From Frateuria_A sp035943815 (GTDB lineage Bacteria > Pseudomonadota > Gammaproteobacteria > Xanthomonadales > Rhodanobacteraceae): 64,000 nt of DNA. Below the pieces are notes generated by a model. The model was not told the origin of the DNA. It did no database searches and was given only the letters and a program-made list of their open reading frames with translations. The stretch's first letter is position 1. Each line of letters starts with the position of its first letter. Shown piece after piece: positions 56,511 to 64,000 of the stretch. The DNA lies in assembly GCF_035943815.1 (NCBI RefSeq), contig NZ_DASZBU010000012.1, positions 186,001 through 250,000 of the forward strand, in the 5' to 3' direction. The translations under genes and the position numbers were made by a program.

Positions 56511-58106
56511 TCAGGCTTCGGCCATCCGCCGCAGATCGTCCAGCCGGTCGGCGTCGGCGATGGAAAGATCGGTACGCCAGCGCAGGATGCGCGGGAAGCG
56601 GACCGCTACGCCCGACTTGTGCCGCCCGGAGCGCTGGATCGCCTCGTAGGCCAATTCGAAAACGTGCTGCGGTTCGACCGAGCGCACCGGCCCGAAGCGC
56701 TCGATGGTATGGGCGCGTATCCACGCATCCAGTCGCGCGATCTCCGCGTCGTCCAGTCCCGAGTACGCCTTGGCCACCGGCACCAGATGCCCGCGGTCCC
56801 ACACGCCGAAGGTGTAGTCGGTGAACAACCCGGCGCGCCGGCCGTGGCCGGACTGGGCGTAGATCAGCACGGCGTCCAGCGTGTAGGGATCGACCTTCCA
56901 CTTCCACCAGTCGCCGCGCCTGCGGCCGACCCGGTAGGGCGAGTCCAGCCGCTTGAGCATCAGGCCCTCGGTGCGGCGCAGGCGCGACTGCTCGCGCAAC
57001 TGCGCGAGGGTCTCCCAGTCGTGCGCATCGGCAGCCAGCGACAGCGTCAGCGCGGGCGGCACGTCCTGCAGCAGGCGCGCCAGCCGCTCCCGCCGCTCGC
57101 GCAGCGGCGTTTCGCGCAGGTCGGCGCCGTCCAGTTCCAGCAGGTCGTAGGCCATGAAACGCACCGGCGTCTCGGCCAGCAGCTTCGGGCCAGGCTTGAG
57201 CTTGCCGATGCGCTTCTGCAAGGCGGTGAACGGACGCGGCGCCGCGGCCAGGTCGTCCCAGGCGAGGATTTCGCCGTCGAGTACGCAACCCGGCGGCAAG
57301 GCGCGGGCGGCCTGCTCGATCTCGGGGAAGCGGCCGTCCAGCCGTTCCTCGCCGCGCGACCATAGCCGCGCCTCGTCGTCGCGGCGCATGAGCTGGGCGC
57401 GGATGCCGTCCCATTTCCACTCGGCCAGCCATTGCCGGCGCTCGCCCAGGCTCTCCACCGGGGCCTCCAGCGGCGAGGCGAGAAAGAACGGGTAGGGCCG
57501 GTGCTCGCGATGGGCGTCGTCGCCTGCCGGTTGCGCCAGCGCCGCAAGCGAGGCGGCGCCAGGTGTCCAGTCGCCGCTGAGGCGGTGGGCGATCAGGTCG
57601 GTGGGCAACTGCGACCACACGGCGAGCGCCTGCACCACCAGGCGCCGGGAGACACCCACGCGCAGCGCCCCGGTGATCAGCTTGTTGAGCAGGAAGATCT
57701 CTTCCGCAGGCAGCACGCGCCACCAGGCCTCCAGCTGCGCCACGCGAGCGGGCGGATCCAGCCGCGCCAGCGCGGGCAGGCGCTGCTCCATCCATGCGTG
57801 CAGCGGGACATCGTCGAAGGGACCATTCTCCGAAGGCAGCAGCAGCGCGATCGCCTCGGCCAGGTCGCCCACGTGCGCATAGCTCTCCTCGATGAGCCAG
57901 TCGGGGTAGCCGGTGGCCTCGCCGGTGGCCTGGCGCAACTCGGTGACGCTGGCGAGCCGGCGCAGCTTGCCGCCGCCCAGCACGTACACCGCCCAGGCGG
58001 CATCGGTCGGGGGTGCGTCGTGCAGGTAGGCGGCGATGGCGTCGCGCTTGGCGGAGGTGGCGCCGGTGCGGTCCAGCGCGGCATAGAGATCGGCAAAGCG
58101 GCGCAT
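56511..58106 (-). CDS. ATP-dependent DNA ligase (repair type)
   Basis: A 531-residue ATP-dependent ligase with an N-terminal DNA-binding domain, the adenylation Lys231 in LAEWKWDGIRAQL, DGEILAWD, LMLKRLDSPYR and the OB-fold motif WWKWKVDPYTLDAVLI. It is of the type coupled to a metallo-beta-lactamase exonuclease, which lies directly upstream (stop and start overlap as TGATG). It is separate from the essential NAD-dependent LigA. Confidence 0.94.
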   Translation of the reverse strand: MRRFADLYAALDRTGATSAKRDAIAAYLHDAPPTDAAWAVYVLGGGKLRRLASVTELRQATGEATGYPDWLIEESYAHVGDLAEAIALLLPSENGPFDDVPLHAWMEQRLPALARLDPPARVAQLEAWWRVLPAEEIFLLNKLITGALRVGVSRRLVVQALAVWSQLPTDLIAHRLSGDWTPGAASLAALAQPAGDDAHREHRPYPFFLASPLEAPVESLGERRQWLAEWKWDGIRAQLMRRDDEARLWSRGEERLDGRFPEIEQAARALPPGCVLDGEILAWDDLAAAPRPFTALQKRIGKLKPGPKLLAETPVRFMAYDLLELDGADLRETPLRERRERLARLLQDVPPALTLSLAADAHDWETLAQLREQSRLRRTEGLMLKRLDSPYRVGRRRGDWWKWKVDPYTLDAVLIYAQSGHGRRAGLFTDYTFGVWDRGHLVPVAKAYSGLDDAEIARLDAWIRAHTIERFGPVRSVEPQHVFELAYEAIQRSGRHKSGVAVRFPRILRWRTDLSIADADRLDDLRRMAEA

Positions 58107-59095
58107 CAGCCGTGCCCCAATGCCGCCAGCGGCAGCGCGTCGTGGCCCTGCTCGCGCAGGTAGCGCACCAGGGCATCGCCGTCGCCATGGGTGACGTAGA
58201 TGCGGCGTGCGCCGGTGTCGCGCACGCTGCGCAGCAGGCCGTCCCAGTCGGCGTGGTCGGACACCACGAAGCCACGTTCGTAGCCGCGCCGCCGGCGGTT
58301 GCCGCGCACCTGCATCCAGCCGGAGGCGAAGGCAGTGGACGCGCCGGAGAAGCGCCGCATCCACGGCGAGCCGGCGGCGTAAGGCGGCGCCAGTACCAGT
58401 TCGCCCGCCAGCGCGGCGCCGCGTGCGTTCTCGTCCAGCGGTCGGGTGGGCGGCATCGCCACGCCGGCCTCGCGGTAGATCGCGGTCAGGTGCAGCAACG
58501 CGCCGTGCAGGTGGACCACGCGGTCGATGCGCGGCGCGAGCTCGGCCAGCAAGCGCTGCGCCTTGCCCAGCGCATAGCAGAACAGCACCGCCGGCACCTG
58601 GCGGCGGACGCAGTCGTCCCACCAGGCGAGCAGCTCGTCGATCACCCGTTCCATCGGCGGCCAGCGGTACACGGGCCAGGCGAAGGTCGACTCGGTGACG
58701 AAGGTGTCGCAGGGAACCGGTTCGAAGGGCGCGCAGGTCGGGTCGGCCTCGCGCTTGTAGTCACCCGAGACCACCACCACGCGCCCGGCGTGCTCCATAC
58801 GCACCTGCGCCGCGCCCAGCATGTGGCCGGACGGGTGCAGCGACACGCGCACCCCGCCGAGGACGAACGGCTCGCCATAGTCGTACGCCTCGATAGCTGC
58901 CGGTTCACCCAGCCGCTCGCGCATCAGCGCAAGGCCGGCCCGCGCCACGTGGTAGCGCGCGTTGCCCTGGCGCGCATGGTCGCCGTGCGCATGCGTGACC
59001 ACCGCCTGCGCCACCGGCTCGGCCGGGTCGACGTAGAAGCCGCCGGTGGGGCAGTAGAGGCCTTCGGGGCGGGGCTGGAGCAGCGCGTCGGGCAT
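58106..59095 (-). CDS. Ligase-associated DNA repair exonuclease (metallo-beta-lactamase fold)
   Basis: A 329-residue metallo-beta-lactamase/beta-CASP-type nuclease: THAHGDHA metal motif, SGHMLGAAQV, SGDYKREADPT and a C-terminal DHADWDGLLR. It matches the 'ligase-associated exonuclease' family that pairs with the ATP-dependent ligase encoded next. The start at 59095 (MPDALLQPRP) is chosen; an earlier ATG at 59116 is possible. Confidence 0.9.
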   Translation of the reverse strand: MPDALLQPRPEGLYCPTGGFYVDPAEPVAQAVVTHAHGDHARQGNARYHVARAGLALMRERLGEPAAIEAYDYGEPFVLGGVRVSLHPSGHMLGAAQVRMEHAGRVVVVSGDYKREADPTCAPFEPVPCDTFVTESTFAWPVYRWPPMERVIDELLAWWDDCVRRQVPAVLFCYALGKAQRLLAELAPRIDRVVHLHGALLHLTAIYREAGVAMPPTRPLDENARGAALAGELVLAPPYAAGSPWMRRFSGASTAFASGWMQVRGNRRRRGYERGFVVSDHADWDGLLRSVRDTGARRIYVTHGDGDALVRYLREQGHDALPLAALGHG

Positions 59096-59145
59096 GCCTG
59101 GATGCTGGGCGGGCACGCGTCAAGTTCGCGGCAACAGTCGCTTCA

Positions 59146-59253
59146 GCTCCCTCTCCTCGGGCACCGCCGGGGGAGAGGGCTGGGAAAGGGGGAGGCCTTT
59201 CGCTCGTCTGGGCGACCCTTCGACTTCGCCCTGCGGGCTACGCTCAGGGCGAA
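59146..59253. repeat. Two palindromic repeat elements
   Basis: Two repeats lie between the exonuclease and ABC exporter genes. The first (59146-59180) has arms CTCCCTCTCC and GGGGGAGAGGG. The second (59225-59253) has TTCGCCCTG and CAGGGCGAA arms with the loop CGGGCTACGCT. Both resemble REP-type repeats common in Xanthomonadales genomes. Confidence 0.6.
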
Positions 59254-59263
59254 CGGCTGATCG

Positions 59264-61030
<1,767 letters not shown>

Positions 61031-61156
61031 GCAAGGGCTCGTGTGGGTAAGCCTTGCCCAGATTGGGGCCGCCGCGGTCGATTCAATCGTCCGCCGGCCG
61101 CCCTGACGGAACGGGGCGCCGAAGCGCCGCGTCCATGCCTACGCTGGATACAGGCC

Positions 61157-63172
61157 TCAGGCGGTGCCGTTGCGCATCCCCATGCGCCACACCCAGCGGT
61201 ACATCAACACAACTACCGCGGCGAACGCCGCACCGCCGATGAAAATCGCCCAGGTGCCGAATTCTGGGCCGACCAGCGACAGCGGCGCCTCGCGGTTGGA
61301 GAAGCCGAGCTTGTCCGAGAACGCCACCAGTGCCGCGATCACCACGCCGATGATGCTCTCGCCCACGATCAGCCCAGAGGCGAGCAGCACGCCGAGTTGC
61401 TTGGTGGAATCGGGCCGCGCGCTGCGGTCGGCGCGGCGGTCGAAGTACCAGCCGACGATGGAGCCCACCGTTACCATCAGCGTGCTGGTGGTCGGCAGGT
61501 AGATGCCCAGACCCACCGCCAGCGGCGGCAGGCGCATGTGCCGGGTGGTCCTGGCGAGCACCGCGTCCAGGATGATGATGACCACGCCGATCAGCGCACC
61601 GACCTCGATCAGGCCCCAGTCGATGTTGCCCTGGATCACGCCCTGGCCCAGCGCCGAGATCAGGCCGGCCTGCGGGGCAGGCAGGGCCGAAGGGCCGACG
61701 CCCGGCACGCCGGCGAAGCCGTAGGCCTTGTTCACCAGGTCGAGCACCGGCGGAATCACGGCGGCGCCGGCGACCACGCCGATCACCAGCGCGGCCTGCT
61801 GCTTCCACGGCGTGGCGTCGACCAGCTGGCCGGTCTTCAAGTCCTGCAGGTTGTTGTTGGCGATCGCCGCCACGGTGAACACAACCGAGGTGATGAACAG
61901 CGCGAAGGCGACCAGCGCCTTGCCTTCCTCCGGGCCGACGTGCGGCTTGACGAAGCCCACCAGCAGCAGCGCAGCGGCGATCACCACCAGGATGCCCACG
62001 CCCGAGAGCGGGCTGTTGGACGAGCCGATCAGGCCGGCCATGTAGCCGCACACGGTGGAGACGAAGAAGCCCATCAGCACCACGAACGCCACGCCGCCGA
62101 TGGCCAGCACGGCGACGTGGTCGCCCAGCCCGCTGGTGGTGCCGAAGTAGCCGAGCAGCCAGGCGATCGGCACGAAGCAGGCCAGCGTGATCAGCCCGAC
62201 CAGGCCGATCGGGATGTCGCGCTCGGTACGCGGCAGCGTGTCGGCCTGGCCGGCCTTGCGAACGCGCGCGGCCGCCATTGCGCCAGCCAGGCCGGCGATC
62301 ACCGGACGCACCAGCTTGGCCAGCGTCCACACCGCGGACACGCCGATCGCGCCAGCGCCGACGAAGCGCACCTTGTGGCTCCAGGTGGCCTGCGCCAGGT
62401 CGGCCGCGGCGGTGGTCAGGTCGCCGCTCAGCAGCGAATAGTGCGGCACGCCCCAGCCCCAGCCGATCAACGCGCCCACCAGCATCGCGATGCCCACCGA
62501 CAGGCCCACCAGGTGGCCGATCGCGAACAGCGCGAAGGAAAGGTTGAAATCGAAGCCACTGACCGAACCGCGGTCGCCCAGGCGGAAGTAGCTCACCACG
62601 TCGCTGGCGAAGACCCGCGTGGCCACCACGATGGCGAACGCCGCGGAGGCGACCGAACCCCAGATCACCGCCAGCAGGCCGGCGCGGCTCTCCTCGGTGG
62701 CCGAGGCCGAGCTGTCGTCGCTGCCGCCGACCTTGAGCACCTCGGCGCAGGCTACGCCCTCGGGGTAGGGCAGGTCGGAGTTGGTGACCAGCGCGCGGCG
62801 CAGCGGGATCGAATACATCACGCCCAGGATGCCGCCCAGTGCGCATACCGCAAAGGAGATCCAGAACGGGAAATGCGACCACCAGCCGATCATGATCATG
62901 CCGGGCAGCACGAAGATGATCGAGGACAGCGTGCCGGCCGCCGAGGCGATCGTCTGGACGACGTTGTTCTCCTGGATGGTCGAGTCGCGGAAGCCGCGCA
63001 GCAGCGCCATGGACAGCACCGCCGCCGGGATCGAGGTGGCGAAGGTGAGGCCGGCCTTCAGGCCGAAGAACACATTCGCTGCGGTGAAGACGACGGTGAT
63101 CACGACGCCGATGAGCACGCCGCGCAAGGTGAGTTCGGTGCGCCGGTCGGCGCCTTGGATCTGGGCTGTCAC
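61157..63172 (-). CDS. Oligopeptide transporter, OPT family
   Basis: A 671-residue protein with about 14-16 hydrophobic segments, of the OPT superfamily (ELTLRGVLIGVVITVVFTA, NVFFGLKAGLTFATSIPAAV, near the C-terminus PTTSTLMVTVGSIVGWYFD). Members move oligopeptides or metal chelates by proton symport. It begins at GTG 63172; the longer upstream frame is unrelated low-complexity sequence. Confidence 0.88.
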   Translation of the reverse strand: MTAQIQGADRRTELTLRGVLIGVVITVVFTAANVFFGLKAGLTFATSIPAAVLSMALLRGFRDSTIQENNVVQTIASAAGTLSSIIFVLPGMIMIGWWSHFPFWISFAVCALGGILGVMYSIPLRRALVTNSDLPYPEGVACAEVLKVGGSDDSSASATEESRAGLLAVIWGSVASAAFAIVVATRVFASDVVSYFRLGDRGSVSGFDFNLSFALFAIGHLVGLSVGIAMLVGALIGWGWGVPHYSLLSGDLTTAAADLAQATWSHKVRFVGAGAIGVSAVWTLAKLVRPVIAGLAGAMAAARVRKAGQADTLPRTERDIPIGLVGLITLACFVPIAWLLGYFGTTSGLGDHVAVLAIGGVAFVVLMGFFVSTVCGYMAGLIGSSNSPLSGVGILVVIAAALLLVGFVKPHVGPEEGKALVAFALFITSVVFTVAAIANNNLQDLKTGQLVDATPWKQQAALVIGVVAGAAVIPPVLDLVNKAYGFAGVPGVGPSALPAPQAGLISALGQGVIQGNIDWGLIEVGALIGVVIIILDAVLARTTRHMRLPPLAVGLGIYLPTTSTLMVTVGSIVGWYFDRRADRSARPDSTKQLGVLLASGLIVGESIIGVVIAALVAFSDKLGFSNREAPLSLVGPEFGTWAIFIGGAAFAAVVVLMYRWVWRMGMRNGTA

Positions 63173-63312
63173 GTGGTTTGGATCCTGAGCTTGCTGGTGG
63201 TTCCCCCGCGCGCCGACCGCCGGCACGCCCCCGTTGCGGCCGCTCCCCGCAGCCGCAACGGGAGCATAGCGTGATCGTGGCGGCGGCGGCCGCCCAGGGC
63301 GGACGATGCCGC

Positions 63313-63909
63313 TCAGTCGAGCCGGTGGACGCCGCCCCTGCCGCGGGTGAGGTCGACGATGCGCGCCTGCGCCTCGGCGGCATGCGCGGCTGGCAGCTTC
63401 AGTTCGAGCGTCGCACCGTCGGCGTCGAAGCTTTCGTTCTCCACGCGGGCCTGCCAGAGCGGGCAGCGCGCCTTGAGCAGGGCGAGATCGGCGAAGGTGC
63501 AATGCACGACCAGCCGCGCCATCGCCACCAGCGGCACGCGCTCGGCCAGGCGCAGGCATTCGGCAGCGGTGCCGCCATAGGCGCGCACCAGCCCGCCGGC
63601 GCCGAGCTTGATGCCGCCGTACCAGCGGGTCACCACCACCATCACGCGGTCGGTGCCGGCACCTTCGATCGCCTGCAGGATCGGCCGGCCGGCCGTGCCT
63701 CCCGGCTCGCCGTCGTCGTTGAAGCGGTAGTCCTGGCCGATGCGGTAGGCCCAGCAGTTGTGCGTGGCGTCCGGATCGGCCACCTCGTGCAGGAACGCCG
63801 TGGCCTGCTCGACCGACTGCACCGGCGCGGCCTGCGCCAGGAAGCGGCTCTTGCGGATGTCCTGCGCATGCCGGCAGACGGCGGCCAGGACGTGCAATGG
63901 ATCGGGCAT
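63313..63909 (-). CDS. yigZ: YigZ/IMPACT family protein
   Basis: A 198-residue protein with the N-terminal IMPACT domain (KSRFLAQAAPV, THNCWAYRIG, NDDGEPGGTAGRPIL, VTRWYGGIKLGAGGLVRAY) and a C-terminal ferredoxin-like DUF1949 domain. Its function may involve RNA or translation stress. The start MPDPLHVLAAV at 63909 gives the family's usual length; the 91 bp to the window end hold no supported feature. Confidence 0.92.
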   Translation of the reverse strand: MPDPLHVLAAVCRHAQDIRKSRFLAQAAPVQSVEQATAFLHEVADPDATHNCWAYRIGQDYRFNDDGEPGGTAGRPILQAIEGAGTDRVMVVVTRWYGGIKLGAGGLVRAYGGTAAECLRLAERVPLVAMARLVVHCTFADLALLKARCPLWQARVENESFDADGATLELKLPAAHAAEAQARIVDLTRGRGGVHRLD

Positions 63910-64000
63910 GCGTAGGGTGCGGTGCGGCGGCTGCGGCACGTTAGCATGCGGCACGAGGGCTCGTGCGTCGTGCGCGCTTCGCTCACCCGGAGCTGCGCAT

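Overview
The window is dense, high-G+C gammaproteobacterial chromosome. The gene order fimV-truA-trpF-trpB-trpA-accD with a LysR gene between trpF and trpB, the scpA-scpB-rluB and nudJ-mnmA-hflD blocks, and the NPP-type phosphodiesterases point to the Xanthomonadales, most likely Rhodanobacteraceae (Rhodanobacter, Dyella, Frateuria or Luteibacter). The family assignment is inference from gene content and order; no database search was possible. No tRNA, rRNA, CRISPR array, insertion sequence or prophage was recognised. Most genes sit in short operons with 1-4 bp overlaps, and several starts were moved downstream of the longest reading frame to fit a ribosome-binding site, signal peptide or family start.

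Left part (1-16.5 kb): the end of fimV, truA-trpF, a TrpI-like LysR gene divergent from trpBA, and accD. After the accD terminator lies a non-coding stretch with a cluster of DnaA-box-like 9-mers (7402-7583). Then come a PAP2 phosphatase/GT4 glycosyltransferase pair, a small secreted protein, an outer-membrane barrel protein, gltX, and a zinc-homeostasis group (Zur-type Fur protein, MerC-like protein behind a Zur-box-like site, CDF exporter). Ribosomal protein bTHX and a hemerythrin/isochorismatase pair follow.

Middle (16.6-45.8 kb): hutI with a ClC channel, a GNAT-nitrilase fusion and hutF (a partial histidine-degradation set); an MFS transporter; two tandem NPP-like lipoproteins; an alkylation-repair operon (Ada/AlkA fusion plus Ogt); a GntR/YtrA-type ABC operon with a near-perfect operator over its promoter; an exported amidohydrolase; azoR divergent from a LysR gene; a methionine transaminase/omega-amidase pair; arsC; rluB-scpB-scpA; a 0.7-kb stretch without a recognisable gene; a PilZ protein; and fadD.

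Right part (45.9-64 kb): acnA divergent from a LysR gene, hflD-mnmA-nudJ, clpS-clpA, infA, a PHA-granule-type small protein, a membrane-anchored protein with two FHA-like units, an ATP-dependent DNA ligase with its metallo-beta-lactamase exonuclease, an ABC exporter, an OPT-family transporter and a YigZ/IMPACT protein.

The items most worth a second look are the DnaA-box cluster, the YtrA operon with its uncharacterised exported first gene, two interlocked inverted repeats near 33.1 kb that could form a pseudoknot, the tandem-FHA membrane protein, and the ligase/exonuclease pair without its usual helicase and phosphoesterase partners. I did not find strong evidence for a wholly new multi-gene system.
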